Made by a program: the position numbers and the translations under genes. A DNA stretch of 64,000 nucleotides from Theobroma cacao (taxonomy: Eukaryota; Streptophyta; Magnoliopsida; Malvales; Malvaceae): the NCBI RefSeq assembly GCF_000208745.1, contig NC_030851.1, positions 28,588,646 to 28,652,645 of the forward strand, read 5' to 3'. Positions 49,493 through 61,089 of this stretch are shown in pieces. The notes beneath the pieces were generated by a model, which worked only from the letters and a program-made list of their open reading frames with translations, was not told the DNA's origin and made no database searches. How positions within the stretch are numbered: position 1 is the stretch's first letter; each line of letters begins with the position of its first letter.

Positions 49493-51052
49493 TGACAACT
49501 CTATGATATATTTGGAATTAATTTTGATAATAATTTAGCTAAGTTCTTATAGTAATGCATTGAAATTAATAGGTTTTATTTAATTATTTTAAGTTAGTTA
49601 ATTAAAAGTGAGCCAACCTAATCTTAGTTAATCTTGTTGATGGTTATGTGCTTGAGATAAGTTGTTATTAATTTATTTGTGCCTCTGTAGGTGTTTATTA
49701 AAGAAGGACATTTAATGGAAGAAGGAGAGAAATTATGAGATGCAAACCTTCACTACACACGTCTCGGTATTTCGACCATAACTTTCTCTAGAGAACTCTA
49801 AATGAGGTGATTCTTGGACCATTGGAAAGATAAGAGAATAATATACAACTTTCATGTTTACCAATTTCCCAATTAGGGCTAGAAGGTGGTCAAAAACCTT
49901 GTCAAAGTTGAAGCACCTAAAGAGAAAAATTAAATGACGATTTTTGTAAATTAAATGATCAAGGCTACCACTTTGGTGGAGGTAGGCCATGACTCATGTA
50001 GCCTGATGAGAAAATCCTTGTTAAAATTGACTTTTTTCTTCACCCAACTTGGTCTAACTTCAAAGCCTTATTAAAGCAACCTTTTAGAGGAATTTTAAAG
50101 GAATAAGAAACGCAAGATTTAGAGTTGAGATTTAGCCACAAAAAATCATTGAAAAAATTCTCATTGGAGGTGAAAAGAAATTGAAGGGTTTTAGAAGATT
50201 TGAAGATTGAGATTTTAGCTCTTGGAGCTTTTTTATTTTTTTTTTTGTTATTTTTTATTTTTCTTGGTTTGGTTTCAATGTTTAAACTTTGTTTGATGAT
50301 GATTTGTGACATTATGGGGAACTGATTTAGTTATCTAAGATTGTCATTGAACTCAGTATTTAGTTTGAATTATTTATACCTCTTTTGTTTTTGTTTGATT
50401 ATTTTAAGTTGTTTATTCTATTCTATTCTTAATGCTTCTAATTGCCATATTACCAATTAGATTGAATTAGAAACTTAAGTTAAACTTTGATGAAGGAGAT
50501 TTAGGGTAGACCTTGAATATAATAGCGTATGATCGAATGCACTTAGTTAATTAAGTGGTTTCATCTACATATAGGGTAGACATACACCTATAAGCAAACA
50601 TAGCCAAGAGTATAGCATGAACTTAATGAAGATTTCTTCAGTTTAATTTTCATAGGCATATAGCAAGTTACTTAGGAGAGATATTTTTATGAGAAACTCA
50701 ACAAAGACTTATAAATAATTTAGGACTCTTGGTTAGCAACTTAATCCATTAAAGTAAGTTAAAAGAGAGATAAAATATTCATAAGAAGTATTGAGACATA
50801 TTATAATCTTAGGTCTGGTAGTTGATTGAGTTTTTTAAAACAAATTTGCTGATTAATTTTAGATTAGTTTTAGTTTGTTAGATTTAATTTTACTTTTTGA
50901 ATAATTTAAATTTGGTTGTTTGAATAAGATTATGGTGTATTAATTTTAGTAGCTAATAGTAGGAAATAATTCAATTTTTTGTGGGATCGGCACTCTACTT
51001 TTCATTATATTGCTTAGTTAATGATAAATGCACTTGCATGGATAATCCGACA
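49493..51052 (+). repeat. 3' LTR of D
   Basis: Begins tgacaactctatgatatatt and ends ggataatccgaca. Pairs with 28834-30390. Both have a central block rich in tagtttgaattatttac and gcttctaattgc words. Confidence 0.9.
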
Positions 51053-52297
51053 ATAATAATAAGTATCAAATTTAACATTTTCAACATTTTGCAACATATA
51101 GACAAAAATGCCATTCAGATCATTCTAGCATTTAATCATGCATTCATTTCCAACAAGAACAAGATATAATAGCATTTTCAATGCAAGGTACACTTGTTCA
51201 AGTTTTATATCATTTAAAGCATTGTAATATGAAGGATGTCAAATGTTACAAATAGACTTGTTTATTTCCTTGAAAAATGCCATCAATGTCGAATTATCAC
51301 ACTCAAGATCATGATTAAGAAATCCCTTTCAATCAATTTCCCCAATCATGAGAGAAATACCAAGTGACGTGGAATTTTTACAATTTATATAAATATATCA
51401 AATGAAATTTGCTCAACCATACTATATCATCAAAAACAAAGAATTAATAAATCAATTTCAATCAAAGAGGGCAAGATGGTTTTGCAAGAAAATCATTTGA
51501 TAAACTTTTAATCTCTTTTTTCAAAATTTTGGCACTTAAAACATATAAGATTGAGTTGGACATGCTTTGTGTAAAATAATGAGCTCAATGTCACTCAATT
51601 TTGTTTAATTATGCTCTAAATAGTTTATGGAATATGCAATGAGGATAATGAATCATGTTTATGCACGTCAAGGGTCATTTTCAAATATCTCACAATCATG
51701 TGCAAAAAATGCCCTTATGACCATTAAAGCTTACAAGCAATCATGCATATCCAATAAGAACAAGTTAATACACATTTTCATCATGAAACAAACTTATCCA
51801 ATTCATAAATCATTCTAAACTTAAGGATGGCAAACATTTTTCTCATATAAGTTCATTTTGCTTTAAAAGACCAATCCAAGTAGTCAATGTTTATCATTCT
51901 AATTTTAACCAACTTGAAACATTCAAATAAGTCTTAAAAGAAAAGTTGTTGAAGTGGTCAAATTATCTTAGATGCAAGGAAATCAAAAGGTCAATTCTTT
52001 GAACTCAATTTTCCTTGTTTATAGGCAATTATGTAAATCAATCTAATAAGCACATATTAGCCATTTCACACATACCTTCAATCATCAAGTTCTTGGGCTC
52101 AATGTTAGGCTTAAAAATAAATTTTTCTAAGAAGAATGGTATGAACCAATTTCACAAAAGCATGAGGAAAAATTATGCAACATATACACAAGTATTATAA
52201 CAAATCATTTTACATAGCTAAGCAAAATTAGTCCAAAAAAGATGACTATACAAACAATTTTCTCATTCAAAAGAATGTTAACTTCTAGCAATAGATC
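51053..52297 (-). other. Non-coding segment of copia relic E between D and B4
   Basis: No frame reads as integrase on either strand. Contains an internal diverged duplication: 51100-51175 and 51700-51775 share aatgcc...tcatt, agcatt/aagc-t, atcatgca and tccaa(c/t)aagaacaag. Its place in E (between gag and pol) is where integrase should be, so the copia coding region is deleted or replaced here. Confidence 0.5.
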
Positions 52298-53141
52298 TGT
52301 GAAACCTTGACCTTCACAGATGTGTAACGGAGGTAGACACGATGACGTGGGTTAGGGGTAGTTCTTTCATTTTCTTGGTGAGTTCTTAGAAGTGAGTTTT
52401 TCTAATATTATTAAGGTCTAAGTAGGCCTAAAGAATAAATGAATGATGTATATAATAATAAAATAAAAAAAGAAAATAGAAATAATGATAATTTCTACAA
52501 TAGGGGCAAAATGGTCATTTTAGGTCTCGAGTTTAAATTTTTAAGTTTTAATGAACTCGAGTACCTCTAATCTATTTTGGACCTTTTCTCAATGTCAAAA
52601 GAGTAAAAAGTCTAAACTAAAGGAAAGAATAAAGAAAAGTTAACTATGCAATCGTATTTTTGTAAATAAAAGGAACTTTAGTCAACCCAAGTATAAATAT
52701 CTCATTTTTCCAGCACTTTTTCCTCACTTTCAGTAGCTTCTTCTTCCTTCCATCTCTTCTCCCCATTTCATGTTTTCCATCTTGCATGGAAGCCTCCCTT
52801 GAAACCTTCATGATTTTCTCATGGTAACCCCAAATCTTATGTTTTTATATACTTTGTCATAGATTTTTCATGCTCTTGCACTTCTACACCTCAAGAGCCT
52901 TCAAAAGTCTTTCCTCAATACTTCCTCTCACTAGTTGGATGTTTTAGAGAGAGAAAGAGAGAGACTTTCCATAATAGCTCGAAAACTCTTGAAAAGGAAT
53001 TCAACTACAAAACCACCAAGGTGAGTAATGAGTTAGGTTTGATTTTAAGTTGTCGATGAATGGCCAATAATTAGAATTGTGGGTTGTTTTATTGTTGAAG
53101 GTTACTTACTTATTTCTAGTGTGACTAGGGTAGAGTAAATA

Positions 53142-55628
53142 TGTCACGACCTAAATTTCGTGCCATGATAGGCCCATGGGCCCAATGGACGTAGTCCACT
53201 AAGCCCAAGCAAGTCTATTAATATAACCTTTTCACCATTCCATTAAAAGTTGCTAAGTCACATTTTATAACTTTGAAACAAAATAATACTAAACATCTCC
53301 ATCTCATAGTGGCATACCAATCAAAGAGTACATATATTATCTAAACATAATTTAATAATTTACATCGGTTTGTCTATACACAACAAAAGAGTACTTGACT
53401 TCCAGCGGAGAGACTCAAACGAATGTACAGCTACTGAATGTCGAGACACCTACCAAGGGTCGAATATATGAAGACACTTCGACCTAGTTACCAATTGCCT
53501 CGTGATCTGAAAACATGAATTTGAAAACGATGTGTATAAACCTAGTGAGTGAACAAGAAGGGAACAAGCATACCATAAGGAATGTTTAACGAAATCATGA
53601 TGCATTCATTTTTCAAAACAATGCAATTTGTTTTAGTTCTTATTAAAACCCCTCATGTAAACCCCACATGAGTAAATCATTTTATGAAAAGGGTCCATGC
53701 TCAACAAAGGATTTGGGGAGTGAAAACTTTAATAGCATTCATGCGAATCAGGTCAAATAAACGACGGGTTTTCACTGCAGCGAGAATGAATTTTTGCTAC
53801 AGTGAGAATGAATTTTTGCTGCAGTGACACTTGATTTAAATTATCAACTAACCGAGGGTTTCTTAACTAGCTAAGGGTTTCTCACCAAACCTCCTCATTT
53901 TAAACTTAATTCATTTATTCCTTAATGTTGGAAGTCCATGCTCAACTATGGTACCAAAGAAATGGAAAATAGAGTAGCAATCGAACCAAATGAGGAGCAA
54001 AATAGAAAGTTTCTTGCTGCAGTGAGATTTTCGACTAGCCTTACCCCTCCAACCCGAGAGCTTCTCGCTACAGCGAGAAATAAGGCACCAGTAAAAATTC
54101 CCTATTTTCGCTCAAGCAAAGGCCACCCTGTTCACATGATCAACACAACATGAAACTCATATAATTTTCCAAAGTTTAACATGTCAAATTTCACATGCAT
54201 TTCAACCATTTATATATTCATGAACTTTCTATAACACACATATCTATACATGTATATATATATATATATTCATCATCAAGCACATTCTCCCATCGTCATC
54301 AGCTCATGTGCACCCCCACTAGCACATGGTTGGGTCATCATCGGCTTATGTGCACTCCCACTCGCACATAGCTAGGTCATCATCGACTTATGTACACTTC
54401 TACTCGCACATAGCAGGGTCAACATCAACATACAAAGAAACACTCAATGCATATCATGCATATTATCATATTGTGATAACACATAAACCATTGTATAGCA
54501 CATTTTCACAATATAAAATCACTTTCACCAAAGGCTTGTTCCCAAGATACATTTTTAAAGGAAAACTGGATAAAATCTTTCCAATGTTTGTACAATTGCA
54601 TTCGCATTCCCAAAACAAATTTTGAAATGCAAGTCCACTCACCGGTATGTTGTTGGACCTTTAATCGACTCTAACTTCTATAATTGTCCAAATGGGACGA
54701 TAGGGCTTCGTTGGAACCTATTATCACATTAGCATCACCATTAATTCAAGCCACATACTTATAAATTCTAAAAGCTTTCTCTTAGCTAGCTTTCAATGGC
54801 CATTTAAATGGCTATCTATTCTCACTACCCTTATAACTCTAAAATGAATGAATAACCCCAACTAACCCCCAAATTTAAACACTAATCATTTCAAACATTA
54901 AAAATCAACTTTAGTTTACTATTCACCTTAATAGCTTTGTAACCTTGAAATTTTTTCCAACAATCCCAAGATATTATAGGGGCTTTCTTTCTCTTTCTCT
55001 CTCTAAACACCTAGCTAGTGAGAGAAAGTATGGAAGTGGGATTTTTCAAGGGTTTTAAAGTGAGAAAGTGGAAAAAGCACAAGGGTTTATGGAAAGGGTG
55101 CACCAAAAGCATGAAATTTGGAGCTATTTGAGAAAGGTTGTGGAGCTTTCTTCTCAAGCTTTCATGGAGGTTGGGAAGCAACGTGAAAGAGAAGAAGAAG
55201 AAGAAGAAAAGCTGCCGGAAGAAAGAGATATTTATAGCCCAAGCTTATCCACTCCACTTAATTTACCAAAATGCCCTTCCACAAATTAACTTATTCTCCT
55301 CCAATCTTTTATGCAATCTTTTTACTCTTTTGACCCTGGGACAAGGTCCATAATGGTCTAGAAATTCTCGGGTTTATGAAAACTTAAAAATTCTAACCCA
55401 AGGTGAAAAATGACCATTTTGCCCCTATCGTGAAAATCATCAAAATTTTTGTTTTCTTGTCATTTTTCCCATACTTTCATCATTCATTTATGCCTTAGGC
55501 CTACTTAGGCCATAATATTGTTTAAAATCTTACTTTTATGAGCTCACTAAGGAAATGACGAAATTACCCCTGATTAGGGATATCGCATATATTACTAACT
55601 ATGAGTCTATAAAGGTCAAGGTCTCACA
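53142..55628 (-). mobile_element. Family B solo LTR B5
   Basis: Starts TGTCACGACCTAAATTTCG and ends aggtcaaggtctcaca, perfect TSD aaata (53137-53141 and 55629-55633). 2487 bp uninterrupted, so it is the best reference for the family. GTGAG-like block near 53530, palindrome cluster 53770-54085, AT run 54252-54270, tandem array 54290-54420, TATA box 55227-55237. Confidence 0.93.
54290..54420. repeat. Tandem repeat, about 42 bp unit, in B5
   Basis: Three copies of atgtgcac(c/t)cc.act(a/c)gcacat followed by ggtcatcatcg. Homologous to the arrays in B1, BF and B4. Confidence 0.8.
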
Positions 55629-56049
55629 AAATAAATAGCTAGTCAGATGGTAATTGGAAACGAGTGAGGAATAACTAGTAAAGTTTGATTTAGAAAAAAG
55701 CTTTTGGAATAATATTCATGTCAATTGAGTTAGTTGTGATGCTATTGTGTGTGACAGGTCCCAAGGAGACCCAACATCTCCACTTAGAGCATTAGCGAAA
55801 GTTGGAGTCGATTAAAGAATCAACAAAAACAAGTGAGTGAACTTGCATCAAAATATTTTAGGATAAATAAATATATGTGTGATTGAATCACTTGAAATGT
55901 TTGATTGGTCTTTTCTTTAAAATATGCATGGGAACAAGCCTTTGATGAAACATTTTTATGTTGTGAAAAATGTAATATGATGAATTCATGTGTTTCTACA
56001 TTATGTTGATGTGTATGTTGTGCATTGAATGGCACTATTGTGTGACAAT

Positions 56050-56330
56050 TGTAACCGTGCGTGTATGGTGTGGGAGTGCACATGACGGTGATGGTGGTGT
56101 GTGGAGTGGGAGTGCACATGCTGATGATATATGCCGATGGTGTGCAATGTGGAAGTGCACAGACTGATGATATATGCCATGTGCGGTGTGGGAGTGCATA
56201 TGATGATATTGCCATGTGCGGTGTGGGAGTGCACATGACGGTATTAGCTATATGCGATGTGGGAGTGCACATGACGGTATTACCTATATGCGGTGTGGGA
56301 GTGCGCATGAGCTGGTGAGCCGGTAGTGGT

Positions 56331-56335
<5 letters not shown>
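56050..56335. repeat. Tandem repeat, about 36-45 bp unit, in B4
   Basis: Six to seven units of gtgtgggagtgcacatgac followed by ggt(a/g)tt. Reverse-strand relative of the arrays in B1, B5 and BF. The overlapping frames here (56001-56318) translate the array only. Confidence 0.85.

Positions 56336-56336
<1 letters not shown>

Positions 56337-56382
<46 letters not shown>
56337..56382. repeat. AT microsatellite in B4, next to gap
   Basis: (AT)n of about 23 repeats running directly into a run of N. Confidence 0.97.
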
Positions 56383-56459
56383 NNNNNNNNNNNNNNNNNN
56401 NNNNNNNNNNNNNNNNNNNNNNNNNNNNNNNNNNNNNNNNNNNNNNNNNNNNNNNNNNN
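56383..56459. other. Assembly gap, 77 N
   Basis: Run of N bordering the AT microsatellite in B4; the missing bases are probably more microsatellite plus a little unique LTR. Confidence 1.
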
Positions 56460-56766
56460 GTTGAAATTTGACAAATGCTTTCCAATTGATTTTCATTGCA
56501 CAAAAAATGGATTTTCATTGTGATAAGAATTCTTCTGACTTAATAGCCTTAGTTTTTGCTGTAGCGAGAAACTCTCGAGTGGTTGGGAAAAATGTCAGCC
56601 TTGGTTTCGTTGCAATGAAAATGCATTCTCGTTGCAGCGAGAAACTCTCGAGTGGTTGGTTCAAATTTTTGCCTTGAATTTCGTTGCAACGAAATTTCAG
56701 TCTCGCTGCAATGAAGCTAGATTTCCTCTGCCATGCTTACCTTGCTTGGACTCTGCTGTAGTTTTC

Positions 56767-59728
56767 TATCACGACCCGATACTCCCCTCGAGCCCGTGAC
56801 AACTGTCGCGACGTCCCGATAGACATTCGTTACCCGGAGTGCCAATCGAAACCCCGTAAGACTTTAGTACCATTTGTTTTTTCATCTCCCCTGTGAGTAA
56901 TCATCGCCAAACCTCGTTTTAAAGAATTTTAAGCTTTTTCCCTTTCAAAATCGTGGAAAAATAATTTTCACCTCACAGAGGCATTTTCGTCATTTTTTCT
57001 CAAAATTTTCAAAACCCGACTAAAGATATGTAGATGAGTGGAAAACACATATTTCATGATTTAAAATAAATTTGGGTGTCTAAAACATTTATTAAAAATG
57101 ATATTGCAACTATTTGAATAAAATACAAATATTCAATAAAATATTCTAATTTCTTGTAAAACAATATTTATAGAGTCATCGGTAAATAAGTTTTGTAATG
57201 TAAAAGCTAAATAAATTCATACGTACTATAATACAGATAACCGGGATATGAAATTTACTTTATAGTGACTCGTGGGCCCACAAGGAATAAAAGTGCACAA
57301 AGGCAATAAACCTACAGTTTTTGGAGTAGTAAAGCCGATTATAATCCTTGACGATATCTGCTATCCACAGGCTACCTCGGCCTGAAATGGTTGAAAAGAG
57401 GGTGGTGAGATTATAAAATCCCAGTGAGTAAACAGATACCATCTAAACCATCTAAAGTTGAGTAAATGGAGACAGATAAAACAGTTTAACATACTGAAAT
57501 TCAGCACCTTTCAACTTGTTTCGACCAAACAAAATCAATTCATATAAATCGAGTAATTAACATGGCTTATGAATTTCTTAAAACTTTGGCTCGTGCCAAA
57601 ATCATCATCATACTCGGTCATTAGGGATACCTTGGTCGCGGGCTATCCCAAACCGAGTCTGCCAAGACTATAAAAAAGTTATGTACTCATAAATCATGTT
57701 TTTTATTTTGAAAATATAGTCGTTCCTTGGCGTTGGCTGAGTTCGCCCTCACGTGGTGGTTTGGCGTGATGTGAACTCTAAAAGTTATACCTCGGGAGTT
57801 ACCCTACTCCCCTCTCCAATCGAGGTAAGAATATGACTAGGTTTCGTGCCCCTCTAATAGGCTAGTCTACAAAACCAGCCCACTGCAACAAGCTAAACCC
57901 ACCAAACAATAAAAATTCAATAGCATAACATGGCAATTTTATCATTATCCAGCTTATCAAGGCAAACAACAGTTTATACATTTCAACACAAATACCAATT
58001 TAGCCATTCATGCCAATATTGTCATAAGCCAATCAATTAGAACCATAAATTCACAATACTTCAAATGGTCTCTAATTACTCTATTTTCAAAGCCATTATT
58101 CAATTTTAAAACAATTCTATGAAATCATTTCATTAAATCACATTTGGTTTATAAAATCAAAAAATTAATCATTTAATTCATTTTCCATAAAATTCACAAA
58201 ATCGGATAAAAACCACTTTATATAATTAAGACGATAGTAAGGTTACTCACAATATTAGGAGTCGATATACTCCTATTCTCGGTCTTTGACCACAATCTCT
58301 TTACCCTTGTTAGAGGGCTCACCACCTATACATCATACGTGACACGAATTTCAATAAATTGTGTCAATTTATCATAAACTATTTCAGGCTCTATAAATCT
58401 ATATGAATGCACGAAATGTGATGCAAAATGTCCGAATAGCCGTTTAAATACGGTATTCGACCTAATTCGCACTATTCTTGGTGTAATTGGCTAAAACCTC
58501 CAATTTAACTCCAAATCGATTTCTTTCACTTTCTACACTCCAATTATACTTAAAATACCTCAATAACTGTGAATATGATTCAATTTATCAGTTCGAACCA
58601 TAAATCGAACATATCTATACATTAGGTAAAAATTCAGATTTTCATGCCAAAATTTTCCATTAAATTTCTGGCCTCACCAATCATTAAATACCACCAAAAT
58701 ATCATGAAATATCATTAATTTCAACCTCAATATCCTCCCTAGAAAATTCAGTCTCTTGTGTGTTTGTGAAGAACAAAGTGATTCCTTGCTAGATTTTTAT
58801 ACTTTTCCATTACCAAACAACTAAAAACACTTAATTAGCTTGAAATCTAGCAAAATCAATGCTCAAAACCTCTCATCTCAAATTTGGCCAGCATGGGTTA
58901 ATCGTGCAAACTTGAGTTCTAAGCATGAAAAATGAAAAAGAAAACATGGGTAATGTAAATCACAAGATAAAATCACAAAATTTTACCTTTATTAGCTTAA
59001 TCCCTTGAAATCCCACTCTTTTTCTTCAATTTTCCCACCTAGGGTTTGTGTTCTTTCCTTTCCTCTTCACTTCATGCTTTGGCCGCCCATATGGGTGAGA
59101 AATGGGCTGATTTTGTGCTAATTTATAAGGAAAATAATAAATGGATGAGATTTTGACACATGTCACTATTCCATTGGTCCATGTGTCATACTTAGCCATT
59201 AAGTAATCTCTCTCCACCACTTAAATTTCCTCAATTATCCATGATAATATTGGGTAAAATCCATGTGCTGGACAACTGTTGGGTGGTGTAAAATTACGAT
59301 TTTGCCCTGGGGCGGCAAAATGACTATTTTGCCCCTATGCTCAGAAAAATGCCGGAATTAAAATTTTTCACCTCTTAAACTCAAATCATACTCCAATGAG
59401 TCAAATGTGATCAAAATCTTTTCTAAAAATTCCCATTTTGTCCTCGAGTGACAAAATTACCATTTTACCCCTAGAACATGAAAATTCCAAATTGACTCCA
59501 ATTCAGCCCTCGAACTCCAAATCATCATTTTAAGTCATTCTGGGGTTTTAAAATTATCAATTTCATCTTAAGATCTCTATTTATATTAGTTCGAGGCTTA
59601 ATTCAACTTAATAGTACCATTTGGTATAATATCGACTTTTGACGATTTTTCGGGCCTTTCCAAGTATGCAAGCATATTGTCAATCACATAAAGGACATGG
59701 CAAGTACTTTATAAGGTCGGGTTTGACA
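56767..59728 (-). mobile_element. Family A solo LTR A3
   Basis: Starts TATCACGACCCGATACTCC (the expected TG is TA, one G-to-A change) and ends ggtcgggtttgaca, with perfect TSD ttttc (56762-56766 and 59729-59733). 2962 bp, collinear with A1: gtgagattataaaatcccag block at about 57404, a gccaattccttggcg-like block at 57720 and 'ttttgcccc' blocks at 59300-59340. No coding domain. Confidence 0.92.
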
Positions 59729-60377
59729 TTTTCACTCTTTTCAACTTCATGGTTGACCATGGATTTTTCAACACTAAGGGATTAAATAATCAAAGTTTGA
59801 AATCAGGGGTTTTAGCAAGAAATTAAACTAAATTGCATTGTTTTTAACATAAGTGCATCATGATTTCTACACTTTCCTTATCATTTGCTTGTTCCCTTCC
59901 TATGTTCAGTCACTGGTTTTATACTCACTCTTTTCAACTTCATGTTTTCAGATTTAGAGGCCGTTGGGACCTAGATTGAGGTGTCCACTTGTATTCACCT
60001 TTTGGTAGGTACCATGGCATTCAGTAGCCGTACCAGTACCTAAAGTCACTCTGCTGGTAGTCAAGGGTCTTTTGCATGTGTACATGTACACTTAATGTAA
60101 ATTGCTAAGACTTATGTTATAAACAATATATGTTTATTTTGATTAATGTTGCCACTATGAGTTGGCAATGGGTGACATTATTTTGGATGATATAAATGTA
60201 AGTAGTTGGTTGCCATGTTACATTTTTGAAATGATTATACTTGAGAATTACGAAATATGGCATTTAAAGTGATGGATAGAATGATGAACAGGATCATACA
60301 AAAAGGCTTGCTTGGGCTTAGTGGGTATGCCCATTGGGCCCATATGCCGGTCATGGCCCGAAAATTAGGCTGTGACA

Positions 60378-60774
60378 AGATGTTGGAGAAATATTCAAGT
60401 TCATATAAAAGCAAACACTTATCAATCTTTGACTCCTACTTTCTTCAAGATTATACAATTTATAACATGTATCATATTAAATCTATTTTGCATAATCAAG
60501 ATTTATCCGTAAGGCTCAAGGGAGAGTAGTCATAGAATTATACACTTAATATTAAAGCAAGAATAAGCAGCCAAAATTTTCAATTAAGAAAAGCAAACAA
60601 TTTTAGAAGCCAAGATAAGTCAAAGAAACATTCAATATATAAGCAATCAAACTTCTCGTTTAAACAAACAAAAGGCTTTTAGCATAAAAATCACCCATTC
60701 TCCTTTATGAGTGACTAAAGAGCAGTCATTCTTCAAGAATTGTTTGTCCTTGCTCTACCACACCTATAAGAGAC
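60378..60774 (-). other. Non-coding or unreadable segment of copia relic E
   Basis: Follows the gag remnant downstream on the minus strand. The copia protease should lie here but no D-S/T-G motif is readable. Confidence 0.45.
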
Positions 60775-61089
60775 ATTTTTCATGTAATCTTTGGTATCCA
60801 AAGTGCTTTGGATCCTTGAAAGTTAGTCTCGTCACACAAAGTTCCTTTTGGAGCCCACACTTGCCTAAATTTATAAGTTAAACATTTTGTAATTGGACAA
60901 GTGTATGAACAATAACCAAAAAATATGCAATGAAAGGATTTGATCATTTTGGAAGATGAGGAATTTGTGAAAACCTTTTGTTTCCCATTTAATAAATCTT
61001 CAAATGTTCTTTTCACATCAAAATTTGCTTTTCCAAAATATTAATTTTCTTTTGGTTAGCTTCAAAATCCTTTTTTAAATTTTCATTTT
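60775..61089 (-). pseudogene. Copia gag C-terminal fragment with zinc-knuckle remnant (E)
   Basis: Minus strand: first NENLKKDFEANQKKINILEK (61089-61025), a coiled-coil stretch, then MKRTFEDLLNGKQK, then the knuckle region CIFFGYCSYTCP (60896-60932), then RQVWAPKGTL and GSKALWIPKIT. In SIRE-type gag the knuckle is C-x2-C-x4-H-x4-C followed by V-W-V-P-K-G-T. Here the first Cys and last Cys remain, the second Cys is Phe, and the His is Tyr (CAT-to-TAT type). F interrupts the same coiled coil at 61090. Confidence 0.82.

Larger units (their letters stand above)
28834..51052 (+). mobile_element. Athila-like Ty3 retrotransposon D with both LTRs, containing B3 and BF
   Basis: Left LTR 28834-30390 and right LTR 49493-51052 (about 1557 and 1560 bp), TSD ataat (28829-28833 and 51053-51057). 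A primer-binding-site-like ggaaccgttgccagggaatt follows the left LTR and a polypurine tract (ttcgggggtgtg) precedes the right LTR. Gag, protease, RT, RNase H and integrase remnants run left to right in the order of Ty3 elements. Without the B3 insertion (35136-47689) the element is about 9.7 kb. The coding sequence is broken by many stops, a large RT deletion and loss of catalytic residues, so it cannot move itself. Confidence 0.92.
52298..60377 (+). mobile_element. Family B solo LTR B4, containing B5 and A3
   Basis: Starts TGTGAAACCTTGACC and ends aattaggctgtgaca; TSD agatc (52293-52297) and agatg (60378-60382), one mismatch. Net length 2621 bp after removing B5, A3 and their TSDs, including a 77-base N run. 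Orientation is opposite to B1, B3, B5 and BF: TATA box on the plus strand (52692-52701), tandem array 56050-56335, AT microsatellite 56337-56382, palindromes 56555-56715. Confidence 0.88.

Noticed and set aside
56001..56318. Cys/His-rich and VGVHMTV-repeat frames on both strands
   Set aside because: Translations of the B4 minisatellite in several frames at once; typical of tandem DNA, not of a gene.
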